From an uncultured Lachnospiraceae bacterium (GTDB lineage Bacteria > Bacillota > Clostridia > Lachnospirales > Lachnospiraceae), in the NCBI GenBank assembly GCA_910587955.1, contig CAJUNN010000001.1:1-64000 (forward strand): a stretch of DNA of 64,000 nt, in the 5' to 3' direction. The position numbers and the translations under genes are program-made. A model generated the notes under the pieces. It saw only the letters and a list, made by a program, of their open reading frames with translations. It was not told the origin of the DNA and searched no databases. Of the stretch, positions 17,856 to 26,031 are shown piece by piece. Position 1 is the first letter of the stretch; each line of letters begins with the position of its first letter.

Positions 17856-18641
17856 GTGAAAAAATATAAATCCTATATTTTAGGCGGGAGCATGGTGCTG
17901 ATTGTATTAGTGCTGTGGCAGACGGCATCTGACACAGGGCTTTTTGGAAAATACGAGATAAGCCGCGGAAAGCTCATGCTTCCCAGTCCTTTGTTTGTAT
18001 TCCAAAGATTTTGGGAGCTTCTTTGGAATGGGTATTTGTTAAAGCATATATGGATTAGCTTTAAACGGGTTATGGTAGGATTTTTTGGGTCTGTGGTATT
18101 GGGGCTTCCTTTAGGAATTTTTATGGGAAGAAACAAAAATATAAAAATGTTCCTACAGCCATTGTTTAAAATATTGGCGCCTATTCCGGGAGTGGCTTGG
18201 GTTCCTCTGTCAATCTTATGGTTTGGCCTTGGGGACAGTGCGGCTGTTTTCATTATAGCGGTTAGTGCGATTACCCCCATCGTGATGAATACGATACAGG
18301 GGGTAGAGGCTATTGACGGAAATCTTGAGAGTGTCATGGTGATGTTGAAAGCATCCAAATGGCAGTCCATGAAGTTTTTGATTATTCCCAGTGTGATACC
18401 TTATGTGGTAACCGGATTTAAGCTGGGCTTGGGTTATGCCTGGAGAGTTGTAATTGCAGCTGAGATGGTAGGCGTACCCAATGGATTGGGGTATGTTTTG
18501 AATCTGGGAAGGAGTACCGCACAGACAGAGATTACATTTATTACGATTATTATTTTGTGTGTGATGCTGGTACTGATAGAGAAATGCCTGTTTGCACCTT
18601 TGGAGAAAATAACAGAGGCGTGGAAGATGGGGGAGGCCTGA
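17856..18641 (+). CDS. SsuC/TauC-type ABC transporter permease
   Basis: The 261-residue permease has about six membrane helices and the BPD_transp_1 domain. The EAA-like coupling loop is SVMVMLKASKWQSMKFLIIPSVIPY around residues 151-175. It starts at GTG 17856 following AAGGGGC. With the lipoprotein at 16860 and the ATPase domain of the protein at 13769 it completes a nitrate/sulfonate/taurine-type importer. No separate ATPase gene occurs here, which supports the fused ATPase as the real engine. A 90-base gap follows before capE. Confidence 0.88.
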   Translation: MKKYKSYILGGSMVLIVLVLWQTASDTGLFGKYEISRGKLMLPSPLFVFQRFWELLWNGYLLKHIWISFKRVMVGFFGSVVLGLPLGIFMGRNKNIKMFLQPLFKILAPIPGVAWVPLSILWFGLGDSAAVFIIAVSAITPIVMNTIQGVEAIDGNLESVMVMLKASKWQSMKFLIIPSVIPYVVTGFKLGLGYAWRVVIAAEMVGVPNGLGYVLNLGRSTAQTEITFITIIILCVMLVLIEKCLFAPLEKITEAWKMGEA

Positions 18642-18649
18642 CTTTTCCC

Positions 18650-18678
18650 TTACAAATGTGGGGATATAGGGATAAAAT
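18650..18678 (+). promoter_or_regulatory. Possible weak promoter before capE
   Basis: The 90-base gap before capE contains TTACAA (18650-18655), a 17-base spacer and TAAAAT (18673-18678). The -35 element is poor. A TATAAT at 18708 is too close to the AGGAGG at 18716 to be a working -10. The gap could simply be transcribed from upstream. Confidence 0.3.
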
Positions 18679-18731
18679 GATAGGACAAGGTTATTACGTG
18701 AGGAAAATATAATTTAGGAGGTTTCTGAAAT

Positions 18732-19775
18732 ATGAGTGCATTTACCGGGGCAACTCTGCTCATTACAGGCGGTACCGGCTCTTTCGGCCATACCGTACTG
18801 AAGCATTTTCTGAACACAGATATTGGAGAAATACGAATTTTCTCCCGGGATGAAAAAAAACAGGATGATATGCGCCATGAACTTCAAGCTTCCCATCCGG
18901 AGCAGGCGTCTAAAGTAAAATTTTATATCGGAGATGTCCGTAATCCACAGTCTGTGCATGATGCCATGCCGGATGTGGATTATATTTTTCATGCAGCAGC
19001 CTTAAAGCAGGTTCCCTCTTGTGAATTCTTTCCTATGGAAGCTGTAAGGACTAACGTGGAGGGGACCAATAACGTACTTCATGCCGCTATGGAGGCCGGA
19101 GTGAAACGGGTGGTCTGTTTGTCTACGGATAAGGCTGCTTATCCCATCAATGCCATGGGTACCTCCAAAGCCATGATGGAGCATGTGGTACGGGCAAATG
19201 CCCGGGTGGCCGCAGAACGGGGGAATACAGTTATTTGCTGTACCAGGTATGGAAATGTAATGTGTTCCAGGGGATCGGTGATTCCCCTTTTTATTGAACA
19301 GATTCGGAACGGACAACCCATTACGGTAACCAACCCGGAAATGACCAGATTTCTGATGAGCCTGGATGAAGCTGTGGATTTGGTACAGTTTGCCTTTGAG
19401 CATGGAGGACCGGGGGATCTGTTTATTCAGAAAGCAGATGCTTCCACTATAGAAGTGTTGGCGGAAGCAGTGCAGAGACTCTTTGGAAATACCGGTATGT
19501 GTACCATTGGCACACGTCATGGCGAGAAGCTCTACGAGACGCTGATGACAAAAGAAGAGCGTCTGCGTTCGGAGGATATGGGAAAGTATTTCCGGGTATC
19601 GGCAGATAACCGGGATTTGAATTATGACAAATATTTTATCCATGGGCAGGTGGAGACAGAGGCAGATGAGGCTTATACCAGCCATAATACAAAGCTTTTG
19701 AATGTGGAGGAGACAGTGGAAAAGCTTTTGACCACAGACTATGTGAGAGAACAGGTAAAGGCGGTAGAGAAGTGA
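18732..19775 (+). CDS. capE: CapE-type UDP-GlcNAc 4,6-dehydratase/5-epimerase
   Basis: The 347-residue extended SDR has the nucleotide loop ITGGTGSFG near residue 11, SRDEKKQDDMR and LSTDKAAYPINAMGTSK. The usual YxxxK active-site pair is replaced by M142xxxK146, as in CapE/WbjB. The family converts UDP-GlcNAc to UDP-2-acetamido-2,6-dideoxy-L-arabino-hexos-4-ulose, the first step to UDP-L-FucNAc. CapF follows directly and CapG lies at 24724. PseB makes the same intermediate, so this enzyme may also feed the pseC branch, since no separate PseB gene is visible. AGGAGG is ten bases before the ATG. Confidence 0.93.
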   Translation: MSAFTGATLLITGGTGSFGHTVLKHFLNTDIGEIRIFSRDEKKQDDMRHELQASHPEQASKVKFYIGDVRNPQSVHDAMPDVDYIFHAAALKQVPSCEFFPMEAVRTNVEGTNNVLHAAMEAGVKRVVCLSTDKAAYPINAMGTSKAMMEHVVRANARVAAERGNTVICCTRYGNVMCSRGSVIPLFIEQIRNGQPITVTNPEMTRFLMSLDEAVDLVQFAFEHGGPGDLFIQKADASTIEVLAEAVQRLFGNTGMCTIGTRHGEKLYETLMTKEERLRSEDMGKYFRVSADNRDLNYDKYFIHGQVETEADEAYTSHNTKLLNVEETVEKLLTTDYVREQVKAVEK

Positions 19776-21046
19776 AAATATTAGTAACAGGTTCCGGGGG
19801 ATTTGTAGGAAAGAATCTTGTGGAAAATTTAAAGAATATCCGTGACGGCAAGAACCGGACGCGTCCGGCTTTGAGTATTACGGAGATCTTTGAATATGAT
19901 GTGAATACAGAAGAATCGGTATTAGAGGAAGCCTGTGAAAAATGTGATTTTGTATTTCATCTGGCAGGAGTGAACCGGCCGGCAGAAACAGAGGAGAAAG
20001 CCCGTTCAGAGGCATATAGGAAAGGAAACTATGGCTTTTCAGGGAAACTCCTGGATACTCTGAAAAAGTATAACAATTCCTGTCCGGTAATGATGTCAAG
20101 CTCTATTCAGGCCAGTCTTACAGGGCGGTTTGCCGGTTCAGAGTACGGGAGGAGTAAGCTGGACGGAGAGAAATTATTTTTTGATTATGGCCGGGATACC
20201 GGGGCAGAAGTGCTGGTGTATCGGTTTCCCAATCTGTTTGGAAAATGGTGCAGGCCCAATTACAATTCCGCCGTAGCTACGTTTTGCTATGGTGCAGCGA
20301 ATAATGAGAGTTATACCATTCACGACCCGTCTACGGAGCTGGAGCTGCTCTACATTGACGATCTGATAGAGGAATTATTCGATGCTCTGGAGGGAAAGGC
20401 ACATCATTGCGAGTATCAGGGGACAGAGGCAATCCCGGAAGCGTCTGGCCGTTATTGTTTTGCGCCTGTTACACATGTTGTCACTTTGGGGGAAATCGGG
20501 GAGCTTCTGGAGAAATTTAAAGCTATGCCAGATAAGCTGCTGATGGAAGAGATCCCGGAGAAATCCTTTGCAAAGAAGCTGTACAGTACGTACTTATCTT
20601 ACCTGCCGTCCGGGTCCATTGCCTATGATCTGCACATGAATGTGGATCACCGGGGTATTTTTACGGAACTGATAAAAACGGAAAAGTGCGGGCAGGTGTC
20701 AGTGAATATTGCCCGGCCGGGGAATGTGAGGGGGGAGCACTGGCACAACAGCAAGTGGGAAATTTTTATCGTTGTTTCCGGGCATGGCCTAATCGAGGAG
20801 AGGAAGATAGGGAAAGATGAGAAGGGGAAGCCTTATCCGGTCCATTCTTTTGAGGTGAGCGGGGAGAAGCTTAAGGCGGTCCAGATGCTGCCCGGATATG
20901 CGCACCGGATTCAGAATCTTTCAGAGACAGAAAATCTTGTGACAGTGATGTGGGCAAATGAGGCTTTTGATGCGGAGCATCCGGATACATTTTTTGAGAG
21001 AGTTGAGTTAGGGGAAGAGATATGCGGGAGCGAAAGAAAAAGGTAA
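19772..21046 (+). CDS. capF: CapF bifunctional epimerase/reductase
   Basis: The 424-residue protein has an N-terminal SDR domain (VTGSGGFVGKNLV; SEYGRSK as the YxxxK site near residue 127) and a C-terminal cupin from about 290. The cupin metal site is visible in RGEHWHNSKWE near residue 323. In the CapF family the cupin epimerises C3 of the CapE product and the SDR reduces C4, giving UDP-N-acetyl-L-talosamine. It overlaps the capE stop by four bases and the next start by 25, so translation is tightly coupled. Both halves appear intact. Confidence 0.93.
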   Translation: MKILVTGSGGFVGKNLVENLKNIRDGKNRTRPALSITEIFEYDVNTEESVLEEACEKCDFVFHLAGVNRPAETEEKARSEAYRKGNYGFSGKLLDTLKKYNNSCPVMMSSSIQASLTGRFAGSEYGRSKLDGEKLFFDYGRDTGAEVLVYRFPNLFGKWCRPNYNSAVATFCYGAANNESYTIHDPSTELELLYIDDLIEELFDALEGKAHHCEYQGTEAIPEASGRYCFAPVTHVVTLGEIGELLEKFKAMPDKLLMEEIPEKSFAKKLYSTYLSYLPSGSIAYDLHMNVDHRGIFTELIKTEKCGQVSVNIARPGNVRGEHWHNSKWEIFIVVSGHGLIEERKIGKDEKGKPYPVHSFEVSGEKLKAVQMLPGYAHRIQNLSETENLVTVMWANEAFDAEHPDTFFERVELGEEICGSERKR

Positions 21047-22134
21047 TGCTGGTATTTGGTACCAGGCCGGAGGCAATCAAAATGTGCCCTTTGGTAAAGG
21101 AACTGCAGACGAGAGCGGGAGTTCAGGTTCTTGTATGTGTGACCGGGCAGCACCGGGAGATGTTGAACCAGGTTTTAAAAGTATTTGAGATAGTGCCGGA
21201 TTTTGATCTGAGCATAATGAGAGGAAATCAGACCCTTTTTGATATTACAACACTGGTATTAGAAGGGATGAAAGAAATATTAGAAAAAACAAGGCCGGAC
21301 TTGGTTCTTGTCCATGGAGATACAAGTACTACATTTGCTGCGGGGTTGGCAGCATTTTATTTAAATATTCCTGTGGGACATGTGGAAGCGGGTTTAAGAA
21401 CCTATGATATTCATTCCCCTTATCCGGAGGAGTTTAACCGGCAGGCAGTGGGAGCACTTGCTGCTCTGAATTTTGCCCCGACCGAGAGGGCACGGGAGAA
21501 TCTGCTCCGGGAGGGGAAGAAAGAGGAAACAGTCTTTGTCACAGGAAATACGGCCATTGATGCTTTAAAGACAACGGTTAGAGGGAGTTATACTCATAAG
21601 GAGCTGCAGTGGGCAGAGGGGAGCAGGCTTATCCTGATTACAGCTCACAGGAGAGAGAATTTAGGGGAGCCTATGCGGCATATGTTCCGGGCTATTCGTA
21701 GAGTGCTTCAAGAACATGGGGATGTTAAAGCTATCTATCCGATCCATTTAAATCCGGCGGTCCGGGAGATCGCAGGAGCAGTTTTCCAGGAAGAGGACAG
21801 GATTCATTTAATTGAGCCTTTAGATGTACTTGACTTTCATAATTTTATGAAAGCGAGTTATCTGATTCTTACAGATTCGGGAGGAATTCAGGAGGAGGCG
21901 CCAAGCCTTGGAAAGCCGGTTCTTGTGATGCGGGATACTACGGAGCGTCCGGAGGGGATTGAGGCAGGTACGCTGAAGCTGACAGGGACAGAGGAAGAAC
22001 GGATCTACGAAGAGTTTTCCTTGCTGCTGCAGGATAAGGGGGAGTATGACAGGATGTCCCGGGCATCCAATCCGTACGGGGATGGGAACGCAAGCCGGCG
22101 GATTGCGGATGTGATAGAGAGGTATGAGAGATGA
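21022..22134 (+). CDS. mnaA: Non-hydrolysing UDP-GlcNAc 2-epimerase (MnaA/WecB)
   Basis: The 370-residue GT-B-fold epimerase shows FGTRPEAIK at the start, HGDTSTTFA, HVEAGLRTYD, PEEFNRQ, ITAHRRENLG and TDSGGIQEEAP. These are canonical MnaA/WecB motifs for interconverting UDP-GlcNAc and UDP-ManNAc. It lies in the normal slot of capG, but the true CapG-like enzyme is the diverged paralogue at 24724. UDP-ManNAc may feed a teichoic-type linkage unit or another ManNAc sugar of the repeat. Its stop overlaps the next gene's ATG by four bases. Confidence 0.9.
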   Translation: MRERKKKVMLVFGTRPEAIKMCPLVKELQTRAGVQVLVCVTGQHREMLNQVLKVFEIVPDFDLSIMRGNQTLFDITTLVLEGMKEILEKTRPDLVLVHGDTSTTFAAGLAAFYLNIPVGHVEAGLRTYDIHSPYPEEFNRQAVGALAALNFAPTERARENLLREGKKEETVFVTGNTAIDALKTTVRGSYTHKELQWAEGSRLILITAHRRENLGEPMRHMFRAIRRVLQEHGDVKAIYPIHLNPAVREIAGAVFQEEDRIHLIEPLDVLDFHNFMKASYLILTDSGGIQEEAPSLGKPVLVMRDTTERPEGIEAGTLKLTGTEEERIYEEFSLLLQDKGEYDRMSRASNPYGDGNASRRIADVIERYER

Positions 22135-23574
22135 GTTTTAATTCCATTACCTTTGCAGTATTTCTTGTTGCCGTTTTTTTGATTTATTGGTCTGTGCCGC
22201 CAAAGCATCGATGGATTTTACTATTGGTTTCCAGCTATTATTTTTATATGAGTTGGAATACAATCTATATATTTTTGATTTTTTTTACGACTGTAATTTC
22301 TTATCTGTGCGGTCGCTTGCTAGCGGGCACACAATCAAAAAATAAGAAAAAAGCAATTTTGTTTTGTTCTGCATCAGTGAGCTTAGGGATACTATTCCTT
22401 TTTAAATACTTTAATTTTTTTGCAGATATTTTTTTCATGGGAGCACGGTTATTTTCCCTTCCCGTACATCCGGTTACGTTGAGTTTGTTATTGCCGGTTG
22501 GAATATCCTTTTATACGTTTCAGACATTAAGTTATGTGATTGATGTTTATTATGGAAAAGCGGAAGCAGAGAAACATTTTGGAAAGTATGCGGTGTTTAT
22601 AGCCTTTTTTCCGCAGCTGGTTGCAGGCCCGATTGAGCGGACAGAAAATTTATTGCCACAGATAAAAGAAGAACATGTTTTTCGGTACGAAGATGCTGTT
22701 TATGGGCTGCGGCAGATGTTGTGGGGATTTTTTAAAAAGATAGTGATTGCTGACACTTTGTCTTATCATGTGGATTTCATATATGATACCCCCTTTTCTT
22801 ATCGGGGGGGGGGTGTTTTTGATTGCAACATTTTTTTTCTCCATTCAAATTTATTGTGATTTTTCCGGGTATTCGGATATTGCCATTGGGACGGCAAGAT
22901 TATTTGGGATTCGGTTAATGGAAAATTTCCGCAGTCCTTACCTTTCTAAGTCTGTCCATGAATTCTGGAGAAGATGGCATATTTCCCTATCTTCCTGGTT
23001 TCGTGATTACGTATATATTCCTCTAGGCGGAAACCGCAGAGGACATATAAGAAAGCAGTTAAACACATTATTAACCTTTTTGTTAAGCGGTTTATGGCAT
23101 GGGGCAGATGTGACTTTTGTATTTTGGGGAGGAATACACGGTTTCGGACAAATAGCAGAAAACACATTTTTGAGGAAAAGAAGCAGAAGGTTCTCCTGGC
23201 TGTCCAGGCTGGCTGTTTTATTATTTGTAACCTTTGCATGGATTTTTTTCAGGGCAAATACACTGCAGGAAGCAAGCTATATAATCCGCATGATGTTTTG
23301 GGGAATATCGAACCCTGTCAGATATCTGTGGGATGGATTGACAGGAATTGGTATACGGCCTGGAATGAGAACAATCACATATCTAAAAATAGGAGTGCCG
23401 CTGCTGGCTTTGTTTATAGTTGACTGGATTAGCCGGGATAGGGATCTTTTTTCAGAAGTATCCAAATGTCCTAAGGCAGTGCGTCTGGGGATTTACTATT
23501 TGATGGGATTCGTATTGATTTTCTACTGTTTTCAAAATATTGGCGAGAACCAGTTTGTCTATTTCCAATTTTAG
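22131..23574 (+). pseudogene. MBOAT O-acyltransferase (AlgI/PatA-like), frameshifted at a G10 tract; probable phase-OFF allele
   Basis: Two reading frames together make one complete MBOAT membrane acyltransferase of about 480 residues. The first (22131-22859) ends soon after ten G at 22804-22813. The second frame continues with FFFSIQIYCDFSGYSD, FWRRWHISLSSW and the catalytic histidine in LSGLWHGAD (23098-23100). Removing one G joins them as Y-R-G-G-V-F-L-I-A-T, a natural MBOAT sequence. At ten G the product stops at 242 residues without the histidine. The SGNH partner follows directly, as in AlgI/AlgJ, PatA/PatB or DltB/DltD pairs. A sequencing miscount is the main alternative to phase variation. 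Confidence 0.85.
22804..22813. repeat. G10 homopolymer, candidate phase-variation switch
   Basis: Ten consecutive G interrupt the MBOAT gene at the point where its two frames meet. Nine G would restore the full-length protein. Such long G runs are otherwise absent from the window (next longest eight, at 11762). Slipped-strand mispairing at G runs is an established mechanism of ON/OFF switching of surface-glycan genes in other bacteria. Confidence 0.85.
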
Positions 23575-23583
23575 GGGGGACAT

Positions 23584-24693
23584 ATGAGAAAATTTTTATG
23601 CCGGCTGCTTACGTTTTTGATCCCATTTTATTTGGTAGGGATGATTGGTGCATGGTTCTATTATCTTGGGTATCAGATAGGTGAATTTAGGAATTTTGAT
23701 CAAATGATAGAGGCCCAGAGGGAGGATCATTCCATATTGATCGGGATGGGGTATAATGAACAATCCCCTTATTATAAACTGGAAAATGCAAACTATTATC
23801 AGGCGGAGGTAATAGCTCTGGGAACATCAAGGGTGATGCAGTTTAAAAGTGAGTACTTTTCCCAAGGGTTTTACAACTGTGGCGGGGCGGTGGGAAGAAA
23901 TTTTGATGAGTATTTAAACTTTATAAAAACCTTGGATTATACACCTCAAGTCATTATTCTTGGATTAGATCAGTGGATATTTAATGATGAATGGAATCAG
24001 CTTTATGTGGGATATACTCCGGTTCAGATGATAAACAGAAATAAGATATCTATGATGCGGGATATGATAAAAGATCTGTTCCGTCAATCATGGGATTTTG
24101 ACCGGATTGAAAATTATCCTATGAATTATGGATTTAATGGACGTGTAAAAGACAGCGGCTATCAATGGGACGGTTCCTACTATAATGGAGCGGCCTGCCA
24201 GTATCCGGCAGAACAAGAGGATTATCTATTTCAAAATACCTTTACACGAATTGAAGAGGGTAACAGGAGATTTGAGTGGGGGGAGCATGTTGATAATGAG
24301 ACATGCGAGTACCTAAGTGCTTTATTGGGGTACTGTAAAGAGAATCATATTGTGGTGTTTGGTTTTACACCGCCCTATGCCCCAAGTGTTTATAACAGAA
24401 TGGTTCAGAGTGGCAATTATGGGTATTTGTCTGAAATAAGAGGTGAGTGTGAGGCGGTTTTTAAAGAGTATGGCTATGAGTATTTTGATTATACAAATGT
24501 TGCGGAGGAAGGCTTGGATGATACTTACTTTTTAGATGGCTTCCATGGGAGTGAGGTAGCATACGCATTAATTGTAAAAAATATGGTTGAGAGAGACAGC
24601 CGTATTGGAAGTTTTGTGGATATAGAAAAACTGGATCATTTACTGGAGAATTGTAAAAATCATATGATGCTGCAAGATTATATTCATAATTAA
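23584..24693 (+). CDS. SGNH-fold acyltransferase partner (AlgJ/PatB/DltD-like), membrane-anchored
   Basis: The 369-residue protein has an N-terminal membrane anchor (about residues 8-30) and an extracellular SGNH/DltD-like domain. ALGTSRVMQF near residue 80 supplies the probable nucleophile serine; VIILGLDQW resembles the conserved block of DltD-like proteins; FLDGFHGSE near residue 320 carries a D-x-x-H pair. It follows the MBOAT gene by nine bases with a GGGGGGA ribosome site. MBOAT proteins pass acyl groups across the membrane to such partners, which place them on the glycan. If the MBOAT is OFF this protein may be idle. Acetyl as the acyl group is inference. Confidence 0.7.
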   Translation: MRKFLCRLLTFLIPFYLVGMIGAWFYYLGYQIGEFRNFDQMIEAQREDHSILIGMGYNEQSPYYKLENANYYQAEVIALGTSRVMQFKSEYFSQGFYNCGGAVGRNFDEYLNFIKTLDYTPQVIILGLDQWIFNDEWNQLYVGYTPVQMINRNKISMMRDMIKDLFRQSWDFDRIENYPMNYGFNGRVKDSGYQWDGSYYNGAACQYPAEQEDYLFQNTFTRIEEGNRRFEWGEHVDNETCEYLSALLGYCKENHIVVFGFTPPYAPSVYNRMVQSGNYGYLSEIRGECEAVFKEYGYEYFDYTNVAEEGLDDTYFLDGFHGSEVAYALIVKNMVERDSRIGSFVDIEKLDHLLENCKNHMMLQDYIHN

Positions 24694-24723
24694 ATATATA
24701 AAATTTGGAAGGGAATAACGAAA

Positions 24724-25920
24724 ATGAAATTTCCAACTTGGAAAAACAACGGAAAACTAAAACTTCTGATTATCGCAGGCACACGCCCGGAAATTATTCG
24801 CCTATCCGAGACAATCAAAAAGTGCAGGCATTACTTTGATACCATTCTCTGCCATACCGGACAGAATTACGATTATACTTTGAACGGTATATTTTTCCGG
24901 GATTTGGGACTTGCGGATCCGGAAGTGTATCTGAACGCAGTGGGAGAAGATCTGGGCGCTACCATGGGGAATATTATTGCGGCATCCTATAAGCTGATGG
25001 CAGAGAGCCGGCCGGACGCCCTGCTGGTTCTGGGCGACACAAACTCCTGCCTGTCTGCCATTTCTGCGAAACGGCTGCATATTCCCATTTTCCATATGGA
25101 GGCAGGGAACCGCTGTAAAGACGAGTGCCTTCCGGAGGAAACCAACCGCAGGATTGTGGACATTATTTCGGATGTAAACATGGCTTATTCGGAACATGCC
25201 CGCCGGTATCTGGCGGAATGCGGCCTGCCCCGGGAGAGAACCTATGTGACGGGCTCTCCTATGGCGGAGGTCTTAACCGCAAATCTTCCGGATATTTTGA
25301 ATTCCGATGTATACCAAAGGCTTGGCACAGAGATTGGGGTATGTATTAAACCAAAGAAATATATTTTGCTTTCTGCTCATCGGGAAGAAAATATCGATAC
25401 GGAGAAGAATTTCCTATCTTTATTTTATGCCGTAAACGCGCTGGCAGCAAACTATGATATGCCTGTGCTGTACTCCTGTCATCCCAGGAGCCGGAAGCGC
25501 TTGGAGCAGATGAAGGAAGAGGGGAAATTTGTCTTGGATTCCCATGTGATTGCCCATGAGCCGTTGGGATTTCATGATTATAACTGTCTGCAGATGAATG
25601 CGTTCTGCGTGGTATCGGACAGCGGGACATTGCCGGAGGAGAGCAGTTTCTTTACATCTATAGGGAAGCCCTTTCCGGCAGTCTGTATCCGGACCAGTAC
25701 GGAACGTCCGGAAGCGCTGGATAAAGGGTGCTTCATCCTTTCGGGAATTGGCACGGAAGGTCTGCTGCAGGCAGCGGAACTTGCAGTTCGTATGAATGAG
25801 GAGGGCTGTTGTGGGATTCCGGTGCCGGATTACATGGATTTAAATGTGAGCAGCAAAGTGGTCAGGATTATACAATCTTATACGGGAATTGTGGATCGGT
25901 TTGTTTGGAGGAAAGAGTGA
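24724..25920 (+). CDS. capG: CapG/WbjD-type UDP-L-TalNAc 2-epimerase
   Basis: This 398-residue member of the 2-epimerase superfamily matches the CapG/WbjD branch: IAGTRPEIIRLSETI, HTGQNYDYTLNGIFF, GDTNSCLSAISAKRL, HMEAGNRCKDE, PEETNRRIVDIISDVN, AHREENIDTEKNFLSL and SDSGTLPEESSF. It converts UDP-L-TalNAc to UDP-L-FucNAc, the last step of the pathway begun by capE and capF. The MnaA/WecB enzyme at 21022 is only distantly similar. The gene is separated from capF by the epimerase and the O-acetylation pair. Its stop codon lies inside the stem of a strong terminator. Confidence 0.9.
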   Translation: MKFPTWKNNGKLKLLIIAGTRPEIIRLSETIKKCRHYFDTILCHTGQNYDYTLNGIFFRDLGLADPEVYLNAVGEDLGATMGNIIAASYKLMAESRPDALLVLGDTNSCLSAISAKRLHIPIFHMEAGNRCKDECLPEETNRRIVDIISDVNMAYSEHARRYLAECGLPRERTYVTGSPMAEVLTANLPDILNSDVYQRLGTEIGVCIKPKKYILLSAHREENIDTEKNFLSLFYAVNALAANYDMPVLYSCHPRSRKRLEQMKEEGKFVLDSHVIAHEPLGFHDYNCLQMNAFCVVSDSGTLPEESSFFTSIGKPFPAVCIRTSTERPEALDKGCFILSGIGTEGLLQAAELAVRMNEEGCCGIPVPDYMDLNVSSKVVRIIQSYTGIVDRFVWRKE

Positions 25921-25951
25921 GTGCATCAAGTTATGTACTCACTTTTTTTTT
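25916..25951 (+). terminator. Rho-independent terminator closing region A
   Basis: An 11-base-pair stem (25916-25926 with 25933-25943, one G-T pair) with a 6-base loop is followed by nine T (25943-25951). The capG stop codon lies within the left arm. A clear promoter begins 24 bases later. Confidence 0.88.
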
Positions 25952-25974
25952 CGCTCTTTTGTAGAAAGGCTCAC

Positions 25975-26003
25975 TTGACAGTAGTTTTTCCTTCTGCTAA
26001 AAT
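25975..26003 (+). promoter_or_regulatory. Promoter of the phosphocholine operon
   Basis: TTGACA (25975-25980), a 17-base spacer and TAAAAT (25998-26003) form a near-consensus housekeeping promoter. Start of transcription would be near 26010, leaving a leader of only about 22 bases. AGGAAAG (26018-26024) precedes the ATG at 26032. Because the first protein has its own DNA-binding domain, autoregulation at this site is worth considering. Confidence 0.85.
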
Positions 26004-26031
26004 GTTTAAAAAAATACAGGAAAGCAAAAAA

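Noticed and set aside
18708..18713. TATAAT before capE as a -10 box
   Set aside because: The transcript would start at or after the AGGAGG ribosome site, and no -35 box lies at the right distance.
22747..23574. Separate gene beginning at ATG 22747
   Set aside because: It is the downstream half of the MBOAT gene in a shifted frame. No ribosome site precedes it and the N-terminal MBOAT helices are in the other frame.
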